A DNA stretch of 64,000 nt from Niallia alba (GTDB lineage Bacteria; Bacillota; Bacilli; Bacillales; Cytobacillaceae). The position numbers and the translations under genes were made by a program. The notes beneath the pieces were generated by a model, which saw nothing but the letters and a program-made list of their open reading frames with translations, searched no databases and was not told the origin of the DNA. Below, piece by piece: positions 17,321 through 26,624 of this stretch (position 1 is the stretch's first letter; every line of letters begins with the position of its first letter). The stretch lies in contig NZ_JABBPK010000001.1 of NCBI RefSeq assembly GCF_012933555.1, positions 2,396,001 to 2,460,000 of the forward strand, read 5' to 3'.

Positions 17321-18646
17321 ATGAAAAATAACTTCGATAATTTAAAGAAGGAATTGGATAATACACTCTTTCATGATGTGTATTTTGATGATAATCAATA
17401 TAAAAAAGTTTTAAATTCGATAGCAAGTAGTAAAAAGAATAGGGAATTTTACCCGTTTAAAAAACGGTTGAATGTCATTTTTTCAAGTTCAGTAATCTGT
17501 TTGTTATTTACTGGAATTATGTATTTTATAGGAATTGAACTAAATTTATTTAATGGAATACATAATAAACAGGCGAATTATATAGTGAAAAGTAAGAATG
17601 AGTTGCCGAATGAGGACTCTAAATATATTCCAGCAAAGCAAGAAGAAAACGATAAGGATATGACGAAAGAAGAAATTCTTACTAAAATGCTAAATACAGT
17701 AGACAATTTTGAAACTGCTCGTGGAGAATATATCATACATTATGCTAATATCCCAAGTAATGCAACGATAGAATATACAGTTAGTTTAAAAAATCACAGA
17801 GGTGGATTTGGTATAAGAACCGATATAGTAAATGGAGAAAAGACTGTTTCATCTGAATATTTTACTAAGGATGCATTATGGTTGGTATCTGAACAAACGA
17901 AGACTTATAGGGAATTGGGATATGTAGAAAATGATAATACAGGTAAGGAACTAAAACTGGAAGATGCATTTTCAAAAGATAGCAACGGGGTTAATGTTAC
18001 CAATTATCGGGAGAGTATTCCATTTGGATTAGCAAATGAAACATTATTTCCATATGAAATAGCATCTAACTATACAAGAGACTTAGATACATGGGAAATT
18101 GAAAAGCAAAATGAAGAACTACTAGGACATAATACTCTAGTCATTAAGGGAGAAATAAGCAGAGCAGATTTTCAGTCATTCCGTTTTTGGGTGGATAAAG
18201 ATACAGGCATCTTAGTTAAATATGAAACTTACAATGAAAAAGAAGAAGTAGTGGATTATTTGCATCCTAAAAAACTAGAGGTAAATGTTCCTATTGATAG
18301 TGAGAAATTTACCCCAAATTTAGTTGGATATGTAAATGAAGATGAATCTAAACAAAATCTTCCAAGAATGAAAACAGGCAATATTGATGAACTGGTTCCT
18401 GCACAATTAAAACAACAATGGGAGGAAGCAAAAAATTCATCAAATGAAACAACAATACTTCCTTTTGGTGATTCGGTATATATTTATCCTAAAAAAGGAT
18501 ATCTAGTGAATTATATAGAGGTTAATGGGAATAATGGAACACTATACTTGGCTAAGACTTCGAATCTAAAGTCAAGCGGAACTTTTCCGGCCTTGGCTGA
18601 AGGATATAAAGTGAAAAATCTTAAAATAGTTTATGAAGATGAATAA
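17321..18646 (+). CDS. Membrane anti-sigma factor with large extracytoplasmic domain
   Basis: The 441-aa protein has a short cytoplasmic N-terminus (about 1-50, which would bind the sigma factor) and one membrane span (about 52-72). A roughly 370-aa outer domain with beta-rich LolA/RseB style sequence follows (VDNFETARGEYIIHYANIPS, then LWLVSEQTKTYRELGY). It directly follows the ECF sigma gene behind GAAGGAGGGGAG. The outer domain probably senses envelope lipoprotein or peptide signals; the signal is unknown. Confidence 0.82.
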   Translation: MKNNFDNLKKELDNTLFHDVYFDDNQYKKVLNSIASSKKNREFYPFKKRLNVIFSSSVICLLFTGIMYFIGIELNLFNGIHNKQANYIVKSKNELPNEDSKYIPAKQEENDKDMTKEEILTKMLNTVDNFETARGEYIIHYANIPSNATIEYTVSLKNHRGGFGIRTDIVNGEKTVSSEYFTKDALWLVSEQTKTYRELGYVENDNTGKELKLEDAFSKDSNGVNVTNYRESIPFGLANETLFPYEIASNYTRDLDTWEIEKQNEELLGHNTLVIKGEISRADFQSFRFWVDKDTGILVKYETYNEKEEVVDYLHPKKLEVNVPIDSEKFTPNLVGYVNEDESKQNLPRMKTGNIDELVPAQLKQQWEEAKNSSNETTILPFGDSVYIYPKKGYLVNYIEVNGNNGTLYLAKTSNLKSSGTFPALAEGYKVKNLKIVYEDE

Positions 18647-18744
18647 GCAATATGTTTAAATTATTTGGCAATATCGAGTATATATGATAGTTGAGTACAA
18701 CTGTTGTAATAAAAGATAACAAAAGTTACTGTTTTCAAAAAAAA

Positions 18745-18813
18745 CTTGGAGATTGGTCCGCACATATATCGGCAAATAATTTCAGTTTCTATAAAAAGTA
18801 TGGTTTGAAGTAA
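18745..18813 (+). pseudogene. C-terminal remnant of a GNAT acetyltransferase
   Basis: A 22-codon stretch reads LGDWSAHISANNFSFYKKYG and then LK-stop. The FYKKYG turn after Asn is the usual C-terminal signature of GNAT enzymes. No upstream part is present. Confidence 0.4.
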
Positions 18814-18920
18814 GAGATATTAAAAAAATGACATAAGTATGTATTAATATATCCAAGCACGGAAAGGTCGGCATAGGTGAGTAGCTAATATAATTAAATT
18901 AAATGATTGGGGGGAATAGG

Positions 18921-19766
18921 GTGAATATAGAGAAAATAATAAAAGAGCTTCAACAGAATAATATTCTTTCTACCAAACAAATAAACTATGAACAATTGAA
19001 TGGTGGTACTGTTAGTGAGTTGTATCTTTTACATAATAATGGAAAGAAATATGTCGTTAAATCAAATGATTCGCAAGTAATTAAATCTGAGGCGAATTTT
19101 CTTGATACTTACAAGGATTTAAACTTCTTGCCTCAACTTCTCTTTGTTGAAGAATCATTTAACTATTTCGTTTATTCATTTATAAATGGTTCTACTAACT
19201 ATAGTAAAAAAAATAAAAAAGACATGCTCTGTGTGCTTGTTAATGAACTTATTAATAATTATAGGCCTATTAGTCAGTATATAGGATGGGGATGGGCAGA
19301 CGAACCAACCGCTTCTTGGAGGAGTTTTCTGATGACAGAAATCTTAGAGGCGAATAAAATAATAGGTTCTCAATTAAGTAGGAATGATTTTAACTTAATC
19401 CAAAACTTAGTTAAAAAGAATGGCAATGACCATATCCCATTTTTACTACACGGTGATTGTGGGGTTCATAATTTTATTTTTAACAATGGAAGGTTGACTG
19501 GTGTGATTGATCCCACTCCTGTTATTGGAGACCCTATTTATGATCTAATCTATGCCTTTTGCTCATCACCAGATGATTTAACAAAAGCAACACTCGATAC
19601 AGCGGCAAGCCAATTAGTTGTTATTAATAGAAATATTTCTAATCTATATGAACAATTGCTTATTGGTTTATTTCTTAGAATTGGATCATGTGTTAAGCAT
19701 CACCCTGATGATATCGGTGCATATTTAAAAGCATGGGAATATTGGAAGCGTATCGTAATAAGATAG
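18921..19766 (+). CDS. Aminoglycoside phosphotransferase-like kinase
   Basis: The protein is about 281 aa and belongs to the APH/choline-kinase fold. KKYVVKSND contains the ATP-binding Lys, LLHGDCGVHNFIF is the Brenner-type catalytic motif, and GVIDPTPVIGDPIYDLIYA is the metal-binding DxD-like loop. The start is likely GTG 18921, as GGGGGG lies 7 nt upstream; the ATG at 18903 precedes that site. It may phosphorylate an antibiotic, a sugar or another small molecule. Resistance should not be assumed. Confidence 0.78.
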   Translation: MNIEKIIKELQQNNILSTKQINYEQLNGGTVSELYLLHNNGKKYVVKSNDSQVIKSEANFLDTYKDLNFLPQLLFVEESFNYFVYSFINGSTNYSKKNKKDMLCVLVNELINNYRPISQYIGWGWADEPTASWRSFLMTEILEANKIIGSQLSRNDFNLIQNLVKKNGNDHIPFLLHGDCGVHNFIFNNGRLTGVIDPTPVIGDPIYDLIYAFCSSPDDLTKATLDTAASQLVVINRNISNLYEQLLIGLFLRIGSCVKHHPDDIGAYLKAWEYWKRIVIR

Positions 19767-19903
19767 TTTTGCATATATAGGGAATTAGGCGATAATATTT
19801 TATTATTAGTGGCTACCCTGCCAGAAGAGTTTAATATGATAAATAATAAATTATTGGAAGATGTGATGATTAATTTAAAAATTAATATTAAAAAAATGAA
19901 GAT

Positions 19904-19981
19904 ACCTCTCATATGTTACATTGGGATAATAGAGAGACAGTTGTTAATGAAATAAAAAGGTTTTTTACTAAAACCTTATAA
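19904..19981 (+). pseudogene. C-terminal remnant of an alpha/beta hydrolase
   Basis: A 25-codon frame reads TSHMLHWDNRETVVNEIKRF and then FTKTL-stop. This matches the catalytic-His end of an alpha/beta hydrolase (SHMLHWD). Upstream sequence (about 19800-19900) looks like decayed coding DNA in other frames. Confidence 0.4.
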
Positions 19982-20057
19982 AGCTGTGGTAATGGAAAGC
20001 GTAAAAACCATCTTAAATTGCGATAAAGGCGTCTTACAAGTACATATCATTCGATTC

Positions 20058-20087
20058 GAAAAGGATGCTCATTGGGTATCCTTTTTC
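20058..20087 (+). terminator. Probable terminator hairpin
   Basis: GAAAAGGAT and ATCCTTTTTC pair around a roughly 11-nt loop and a T tract follows. It separates decayed sequence from amj. Confidence 0.6.
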
Positions 20088-20211
20088 CTTTCAATTTATA
20101 AAGTAGTATTTAAAACATCCAACAAAGGAAAAATAAATTTTAGAAAAATTTTCTAGTTAATTCCAAAAAAAGAGTTATAATGTACCTAGAATAAAAATAT
20201 AAGGAGTTAAT

Positions 20212-21030
20212 ATGGAATTTATAACGACGAAGGTAGTAATCATATCTATTTTATTATTGATCATTACAATGGTAGAAACATTGGCTTATTCTACTAGAAT
20301 ATCTGGTACAAGAGTGAGGCTAATTGCTACTGCAATTTCTTTGTTCAGTACAATGGTTATTGTTTCACGGTTTTCTACTATGTTTCAACAGCCATTAACA
20401 GCAAAACTTATAGCAGAAGTTCCGAAAGGGGTAGATAAATTTGCTTTTATAGCTGGGCAATATAGGATTTTACTTGGAGTAACATCTATTGGAGTACTGC
20501 TTGGAATCTTGCTGTTCCCTACGTTTATTAATATTTTTTCACGAGCAATTGTTCAACTGGCAAACGAGCGAGGGTCTATGCTAGCTCTTTTTTCAAAGTT
20601 ATTCAAACAAAATGGTTTTATAAAGCTTATAAGCTGTATAAAAATGCCGAGAATATCCTATCTTAAGGGGATTACGCTAGAGACTATTCCCAAACGACTA
20701 TTTATTATGAATATCCTTATTTCTGCTATTTTTACAACAGGCGTTATTTCTTCAATGTATGCTTCCATTTTAGTTCCAGATGATATGCGGCAAGCTGCAT
20801 CGATGTCATCAGGTGTTATTAATGGGATTGCGACAATCATCTTGACCTTATTTATTGATCCGAAAGCATCCGTTTTAGCTGATCGAGTGATGAAAAAACA
20901 AACAGATTACATTTATTTGAAGAGCTATTCTTTAACAATGGTTAGCTCCAAATTTATTGGTACGATAGTAGCTCAACTTCTGTTTTTACCTGCAGCATAT
21001 TATGTAGCCTGGTTTGCAGAGTGGATTTAA
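20212..21030 (+). CDS. amj: Amj, alternative lipid II flippase
   Basis: The 272-aa integral membrane protein (about six spans) begins MEFITTKVVIISILLLIITM and continues VETLAYSTRISGTRVRLIAT, the recognisable Amj (YdaH) N-terminus, and has the usual Amj length. Amj flips undecaprenyl-linked peptidoglycan precursor across the membrane when MurJ is absent or inhibited. A TATAAT hexamer lies 38 bp before the start and AAGGAG is the ribosome site. In B. subtilis amj responds to envelope stress; no clear ECF promoter is visible here. Confidence 0.88.
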   Translation: MEFITTKVVIISILLLIITMVETLAYSTRISGTRVRLIATAISLFSTMVIVSRFSTMFQQPLTAKLIAEVPKGVDKFAFIAGQYRILLGVTSIGVLLGILLFPTFINIFSRAIVQLANERGSMLALFSKLFKQNGFIKLISCIKMPRISYLKGITLETIPKRLFIMNILISAIFTTGVISSMYASILVPDDMRQAASMSSGVINGIATIILTLFIDPKASVLADRVMKKQTDYIYLKSYSLTMVSSKFIGTIVAQLLFLPAAYYVAWFAEWI

Positions 21031-21087
21031 CTTTTTGAGTGAAAATAGGAAGGGGAGTAGGATGAAGAATCATTTAATTGCTATGTC

Positions 21088-21204
21088 GATTTTTAGGCTT
21101 TAGCCGAGAACCCTCGTGACTCAGTCATGAGATGAATCGGCTTCGGACAAGGGTTAGCTTCTGCTAACTCAATTGTCCGACATTCTCTTTTTTGGCTAAA
21201 ATCA
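21088..21204 (+). other. Structured segment like an IS200/IS605 right end
   Basis: A compact fold lies here. GATTTT...TAGCC at the left pairs with GGCTAAAATC at 21195-21204. Inside, TCGGACAA (21143-21150) pairs with TTGTCCGA (21173-21180) around an inner GTTAGC/GCTAAC stem. The phrase GTGACTCAGTCATGAGATGA and the 3' hairpin recall the ends of tnpB-carrying elements, where the guide-RNA scaffold lies. No tnpB gene is present, so this would be a relic. The call rests on appearance only. Confidence 0.4.
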
Positions 21205-21232
21205 CATATGATGTTTGAAAAAAGAATGAAAT

Positions 21233-21490
21233 GTGCAACAAATTACATTCACGCCATACATCACCCATCAAGGTGGATGGCGAGCTACGATTGAAGGGGT
21301 TAGAACTGCTTCATCTGTTCGGGGAAAAGGAGTAGGTACTAAAATGATCTATTGGGCAATCGAGCGTGCCAAAGAACGAGGGTGTCATTTAATTCAGCTT
21401 ACGACTGACAAACAAAGAGCAGATGCCTTGCGTTTTTATGAACGATTAGGCTTTCAAGCAACACATGAAGGAATGAAGATGAAACTGTAG
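21233..21490 (+). pseudogene. 5'-truncated GNAT acetyltransferase
   Basis: The 85-codon frame holds only the second half of a GNAT domain: the acetyl-CoA loop SSVRGKGVGTKMIYWAIERA and the end FYERLGFQATHEGMKMKL. The first strands, and any good ribosome site, are missing. The cut lies right after the structured 21088-21204 segment, suggesting that a mobile element removed the 5' part. Confidence 0.75.
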
Positions 21491-21665
21491 CATGAAAATT
21501 TGGAGGAAACAGAACGGGGTTAAGCAAAGTCCAGTATATGTTTTAACTAATACTTTTCTTTTTTCATAAGCTCCACATTACTTCTTACTAACTAATTTAT
21601 CTCAATCATGAGCTAAGATGGTTGCTTCAACCAACCATCTTCTACATTACTCACCGTTTTTAATG

Positions 21666-21715
21666 TTGCAAATGCAACAAAAATAAGTTATATTCAACGT
21701 AAGTAATTTTTGTTG
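21666..21715 (+). promoter_or_regulatory. MarR promoter with flanking inverted repeat
   Basis: Promoter TTGCAA (21666-21671), 17-nt spacer, TATATT (21689-21694). A perfect 10-bp inverted repeat CAACAAAAAT (21675-21684) / ATTTTTGTTG (21706-21715) places one arm in the spacer and one just after the -10. This suits autorepression by the MarR protein encoded 28 bp downstream. Confidence 0.6.
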
Positions 21716-21743
21716 TAAATGCGATAATAAAAAGGAGCAAATC

Positions 21744-22196
21744 ATGAAAGAAATTCTTCGCGAAATTGGAATGATCGCACGGGCCTTAGATTCTATTAGT
21801 AATATTGAATTTAAAGAATTTGATCTTACAAAGGGGCAGTACTTGTATGTTGTGAGAATATGTGAAAACCCAGGGATTATCCAAGAAAAATTAGCAGAAA
21901 TGATAAAAGTAGATCGAACAACCGCTGCACGCGCGATAAGCAAACTGGAGATTAATGGTTTCATTGAGAAGAAAAATGATCAACACAATAAAAAAATTAA
22001 AAAACTCTTTCCAACAGAGAGAGGCAAAAAAGTTTATCCTTTTATAAAAAGAGAAAACGAGTATTCAAATAATGTTGCATTAGAGGGTTTTTCTGAATCA
22101 GAGATAGAAGTGATATTTACTTTACTTCAAAGAGTAAGAAAAAATGTCGAAAAAGATTGGGATACAGTAAAGAAAGGAAACAAGAGGAATTATTGA
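21744..22196 (+). CDS. MarR family transcriptional regulator
   Basis: The 150-aa winged-helix protein contains the classic MarR recognition segment IQEKLAEMIKVDRTTAARAI followed by the wing EKKNDQHNKKIKKLFPTERG. It is followed 27 bp downstream by paiA, so the two probably form an operon. The ATG follows AAAAGGAGCAAATC. Confidence 0.9.
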   Translation: MKEILREIGMIARALDSISNIEFKEFDLTKGQYLYVVRICENPGIIQEKLAEMIKVDRTTAARAISKLEINGFIEKKNDQHNKKIKKLFPTERGKKVYPFIKRENEYSNNVALEGFSESEIEVIFTLLQRVRKNVEKDWDTVKKGNKRNY

Positions 22197-22211
22197 TTAA
22201 ATATATAGTAG

Positions 22212-22742
<531 letters not shown>

Positions 22743-22753
22743 TAGTTATAAAG

Positions 22754-22783
22754 ATGGTCAGCCATTATCTACTGACTGACCAT
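22754..22783. terminator. Hairpin between convergent genes
   Basis: ATGGTCAG (22754-22761) pairs with CTGACCAT (22776-22783). It lies between convergent paiA and nifS and may end either; the T tract is weak. Confidence 0.5.
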
Positions 22784-22792
22784 TCTAGAATC

Positions 22793-23923
22793 TTAACGAT
22801 ACTTTGCATATTCTTTCGCTAATTCGTTTATTAACTTAGCTAAATCCATTATATCTTCTTTCGAGTTATCTTTTCCCAATGATATCCGAATAAATTCCTT
22901 TGCTTCACCATCTGCTAATCCAAGCGCCTTCATGGTTTTAGAAGGAGTATGTTTTCCAACCTGACAAGCACTTCCTGTTGATATAGCAAAGCCTCGCCGA
23001 TTGCACTCAAGCATGAGCCATTGACCCTCCAATCCCTTTACTCGTAATCCAATAATTCCAGGATAATGTTCTATACATTCAAACAGTTTAATAGATTCAG
23101 CTTTAACGGTTTCTTTAAATAATGCACGAAGTTGGGAAAGTTCCTGTAAATTATCTGCTATCTTCAAGCATGTTTTTTGAGCAGCAACTGTCATACTGGC
23201 AATCCCTGCTGTATTTACGGTACCGGATCGAAAGCCTTTTTCATGACTGCCATTTGGCAAAAAGGGAATCCAAGCTGTTTGAGGATTAATATAGGCAATG
23301 CCGACTCCTTTAGGACCATAAAATTTATGTCCCGATATCGATAACCCATCAACAAATTTCGTCACTTCTGAAACGTCTATTTTTCCAAAACTTTGTACCA
23401 TGTCACTATGAAAAAGAACATTGTATTTTCTACAAATAGTCCCAATTTCTTTAATAGGCTGAATGGCACCAATTTCAGAATTAACGTGCTGAATGGAAAC
23501 TAGAATGGTATCTGGTCGAATAGATTGCTCTAAAAGTTGTGTATCGATTATTCCATTATCCAATAATGGGATATAAGTAATTTCATAGTCATTTACTGCT
23601 AATAATTGCATCGTACTATGAATGGAAGCATGCTCTGCAACAGATGTAATAATATGTTTTCCTTGTTTTTTTGTAGCGAGTACCAAATTTTGTATGATAA
23701 GAAAATTACTCTCCGTGCCGCCACTTGTAAAATAAACCCCATTTTTATCTGCGTTTAATAGTCTTCCCCATTCCTCGCGACAATTCTCCAAAATTTTTCC
23801 AGCTTTATCGCCCATATCATGAAGACTATTCGAATTAGCAAAGTATTTACAAGCAACGTCCACATAAACATTTGCTGCATCATTATCCAAAGGAGTAGTT
23901 GCAGCATAATCAAAATATTTCAT
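22793..23923 (-). CDS. nifS: NifS-type cysteine desulfurase of the NAD cluster
   Basis: The 376-aa PLP enzyme starts MKYFDYAATTPLD. The PLP-binding Lys is in SISGHKFYGPKG (about residue 200) and the catalytic Cys is in STGSACQVGKHTPS (about residue 322). It moves sulfur from cysteine as a persulfide. Its divergence from nadBCA matches B. subtilis, where the enzyme is thought to supply sulfur for the NadA iron-sulfur cluster. Start ATG 23923 follows GGGAGGAAATTTAT on the minus strand. Confidence 0.93.
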   Translation of the reverse strand: MKYFDYAATTPLDNDAANVYVDVACKYFANSNSLHDMGDKAGKILENCREEWGRLLNADKNGVYFTSGGTESNFLIIQNLVLATKKQGKHIITSVAEHASIHSTMQLLAVNDYEITYIPLLDNGIIDTQLLEQSIRPDTILVSIQHVNSEIGAIQPIKEIGTICRKYNVLFHSDMVQSFGKIDVSEVTKFVDGLSISGHKFYGPKGVGIAYINPQTAWIPFLPNGSHEKGFRSGTVNTAGIASMTVAAQKTCLKIADNLQELSQLRALFKETVKAESIKLFECIEHYPGIIGLRVKGLEGQWLMLECNRRGFAISTGSACQVGKHTPSKTMKALGLADGEAKEFIRISLGKDNSKEDIMDLAKLINELAKEYAKYR

Positions 23924-24150
23924 ATAAATTTCCTCCCATTATTATTTTTATAAAGTAGAAGAATCATAGTAAAGTTTATTTTTAAATGGAAAACATCTTT
24001 TAACAAATTTGAGCTATTTATAGTGAAAGGTATTTGATTCCTATGGGTAGAAGGGAAGTAAGATTTCACACAGGCTTTCTTTCTTCCCAGGGATTCTTGT
24101 GTCTAGAAAGGAAATCGACTTACTTTAATTAACGAAAATGAAAAAAACAC

Positions 24151-24193
24151 TTGTCATTAGTTTAAAACTATGTAAATATAAGTGTCAAGACAC
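24151..24193 (+). promoter_or_regulatory. nadB promoter and putative NiaR (NadR/YrxA) operator
   Basis: TTGTCA (24151-24156), 16-nt spacer, TAAATA (24173-24178) preceded by TG. Just downstream lies the palindrome GTGTC-AA-GACAC (24182-24193). In B. subtilis the nicotinate-responsive repressor controls the nifS-nadBCA divergent region, and sites with TGTCTTGACA-like cores are typical. The assignment of this palindrome is inference. Confidence 0.55.
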
Positions 24194-24215
24194 CTGTAAA
24201 ATAGGAGGGTGAAAA

Positions 24216-25811
24216 ATGGATACAGATGTACTGATAATCGGCAGTGGTATCGCTAGTTTACAACTAGCCAAAAAACTTTCAACTGAATTTAATGTGATTA
24301 TTCTCACAAAGTCTAAAGCTGAATTAAGTAATTCCTACCTAGCACAAGGAGGAATTGCTGCAAGTCTCGGAGATTCAGATGATTATAGAAAACATGCATT
24401 AGATACACTTGAAGCCGGACGCTTTCATAATAATCCAGAGGTAGTGGCAGAAATTACAAAGACAGCACCTCGTTTAATTGAAGAATTATGGCAAGATGGA
24501 TGTACATTTGATAAGGATTCAACAGGGAAACTTTCATTGGGCATGGAAGGTGCTCATTCGGAAAAAAGAATTGTCCACAGTGGCGGCGATACTACTGGAA
24601 AAAAGGTAATGGAGTTTCTTACAGAAAATAAGAATAACAATATAGAATTAATCGAAAATGTTTTTGTCTATGAATTAATGGTAAATACTAATAGTAATCA
24701 ATGTTTTGGAGCAAAGGGTATTACCGCAGATGGCACTCGAATAGAGTTTTATAGCGCGCATACTGTCATTGCAACTGGGGGATGTGGAACGCTTTATACT
24801 TATACAAGTAGTGCTTCCACCATTACAGGGGATGGTATTGCACTTGCATATTTAGCTGGTGCATCTATTATCGATATGGAATTTGTCCAATTTCATCCGA
24901 CCTTACTATATGTAAATGGAGAAACGGTCGGTCTTATTTCAGAAGCGGTAAGAGGAGATGGAGCACGACTAGTAACTGCATCTGGAAAGTACATTATGGA
25001 AAATGTACATTCATATGAAGATTTAGCGCCACGCCATATTGTATCGCAAACAATCTATCAGTACTTATCAAATGGGGAAACGGTCTATTTAGATATATCA
25101 ATGATTACAAATTTTCAAACAAGATTCCCTTCAATAACAAAAATGTGCATAGAGCATGGCATTGATTTGCAAAAAGGGTTGCTTCCCGTTGCTCCAGGCA
25201 GCCATTTCTTAATGGGAGGCATTGATACAGACCTTTTTGGAAGAACATCTGTTAATAACCTTTATGCCATCGGAGAAGCAGCTTGTACTGGATTTCACGG
25301 AGCGAATCGCCTAGCTAGCAATTCCCTTTTAGAAGGATTATATATGGGGAATAACTTGGCAAACCTCCTTCGGGAAATACCAAAGTCAAAAGTGAAAGGT
25401 TTCATATTAGAAAGGGAAGAATCGGATAATACATTGCATCCAATTTTTCCAGAAAAAGAAGAGTTACAACATCGCATGATGGCGAATGTGGGAATTGTTC
25501 GGAATGAAATAAACTTACAAAATCAGCTGCAATGGCTTGAGCGTTTTGGAATATCAGATTGCTTTAACCTTCCTCTAGAAAATAGATCGATTGAAGAGGT
25601 TGAGAAATATTTTATGCTTGTAACCTCTTGGCTTATTACAAGATCTGCTTTAGAAAGAAAAGAAAGCAGAGGTGGTCATTTCCGCTCTGATTATCCAGAG
25701 GAAAACGATGAATGGGTAAAGAAAAAGGTTAGCTTTAAACGAGAACTAACAAAGGAGAAGCCAAATGAATCAATTGAAATTGCACAAACAATTGGAAGCG
25801 TTCTTTATTGA
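24216..25811 (+). CDS. nadB: L-aspartate oxidase NadB
   Basis: The 531-aa flavoprotein oxidises L-aspartate to iminoaspartate, the first step of de novo NAD synthesis. The FAD-binding GxGxxS loop is VLIIGSGIASLQLAKKL (residues 5-21), the FAD-pyrophosphate region reads SNSYLAQGGIAASLGD, and TGFHGANRLASNSLLEGLYM is the C-terminal FAD signature. The ATG follows AGGAGGGTGAAAA. The 3' end overlaps nadC by 47 nt. It heads the operon nadB-nadC-nadA. Confidence 0.96.
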   Translation: MDTDVLIIGSGIASLQLAKKLSTEFNVIILTKSKAELSNSYLAQGGIAASLGDSDDYRKHALDTLEAGRFHNNPEVVAEITKTAPRLIEELWQDGCTFDKDSTGKLSLGMEGAHSEKRIVHSGGDTTGKKVMEFLTENKNNNIELIENVFVYELMVNTNSNQCFGAKGITADGTRIEFYSAHTVIATGGCGTLYTYTSSASTITGDGIALAYLAGASIIDMEFVQFHPTLLYVNGETVGLISEAVRGDGARLVTASGKYIMENVHSYEDLAPRHIVSQTIYQYLSNGETVYLDISMITNFQTRFPSITKMCIEHGIDLQKGLLPVAPGSHFLMGGIDTDLFGRTSVNNLYAIGEAACTGFHGANRLASNSLLEGLYMGNNLANLLREIPKSKVKGFILEREESDNTLHPIFPEKEELQHRMMANVGIVRNEINLQNQLQWLERFGISDCFNLPLENRSIEEVEKYFMLVTSWLITRSALERKESRGGHFRSDYPEENDEWVKKKVSFKRELTKEKPNESIEIAQTIGSVLY

Positions 25812-26601
25812 AGATATTGGTGAACGAGATGTTACAACAGATGCCATTTTCCCAAAGGAGCAGCAAGGAGAGATTGTGTTTCTAGCAAAGGACAATGGGA
25901 TTTTTTGCGGAGAAGAGGTTATTCAAGCAGGATTCCATGTGTTAAATCCAGCAATTGAGATAACGATGCTCGTCCGGGATGGAGATCGAATAGAAAGTAG
26001 CCAGCAAATAGCGACGGCAAAAGGGAATATTAGAGAGCTATTAAAAGGGGAACGAGTGATTTTAAACCTTGTTCAAAGAATGAGTGGGATAGCCACGAGA
26101 ACCCGTGAAGCGGTCGATGTGTTAAACAGTGGCTATACGAAAATTTGTGATACACGAAAAACAACACCAGGATTACGAATGCTTGAAAAGTATGCAGTAA
26201 CTGTTGGTGGCGGACATAATCATCGCTTTGGGCTGTATGATGCGGTCATGATTAAGGATAACCACATTGCTTTTGCTGGTTCGATTGCTAATGCGGTAAA
26301 GGCAGTTAAACAGTCGATTGGCCACATGGTCAAGGTTGAAGTGGAAACAGAGACGAAGGAACAAATGCTTGAAGCATTAGCAGCGGGTGCAGATGTCATT
26401 ATGTTTGATAATCGAAAGCCAGAGGAAATTGTGGAGTGGATTCCCCATGTTCCAGAAACAGTTACAACAGAAGCTTCAGGTGGAATTACTTTAGAAAATC
26501 TTGCTTCGTACCGAGAGTGTGGAGTGGACTATATTTCATTAGGATTCTTAACGCATTCTGTTAAAGCATTAGATATTAGTGTAAAAGTAAGTATTCATTA
26601 A
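25765..26601 (+). CDS. nadC: Nicotinate-nucleotide pyrophosphorylase NadC
   Basis: The 278-aa protein converts quinolinate and PRPP to nicotinate mononucleotide, CO2 and pyrophosphate. Diagnostic motifs are EDIGERDVTTDAIF, the active-site CDTRKTTPGLRMLEKYAV, GGGHNHRFGLYDAVMIKDNH and ASGGITLENL. The ATG at 25765 lies inside the nadB 3' end behind AAAGGAGAAGCC, so the two are translationally coupled. The order nadB-nadC-nadA is the B. subtilis order. Confidence 0.96.
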   Translation: MNQLKLHKQLEAFFIEDIGERDVTTDAIFPKEQQGEIVFLAKDNGIFCGEEVIQAGFHVLNPAIEITMLVRDGDRIESSQQIATAKGNIRELLKGERVILNLVQRMSGIATRTREAVDVLNSGYTKICDTRKTTPGLRMLEKYAVTVGGGHNHRFGLYDAVMIKDNHIAFAGSIANAVKAVKQSIGHMVKVEVETETKEQMLEALAAGADVIMFDNRKPEEIVEWIPHVPETVTTEASGGITLENLASYRECGVDYISLGFLTHSVKALDISVKVSIH

Positions 26602-26624
26602 AAAGGGATTGAGGGGAAGAGGAA

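Noticed and set aside
25765-25811. 47-nt overlap of nadB and nadC as a possible frameshift or assembly error
   Set aside because: Both proteins have normal ends and the nadC start has a good ribosome site. Such overlaps are normal in coupled operons.
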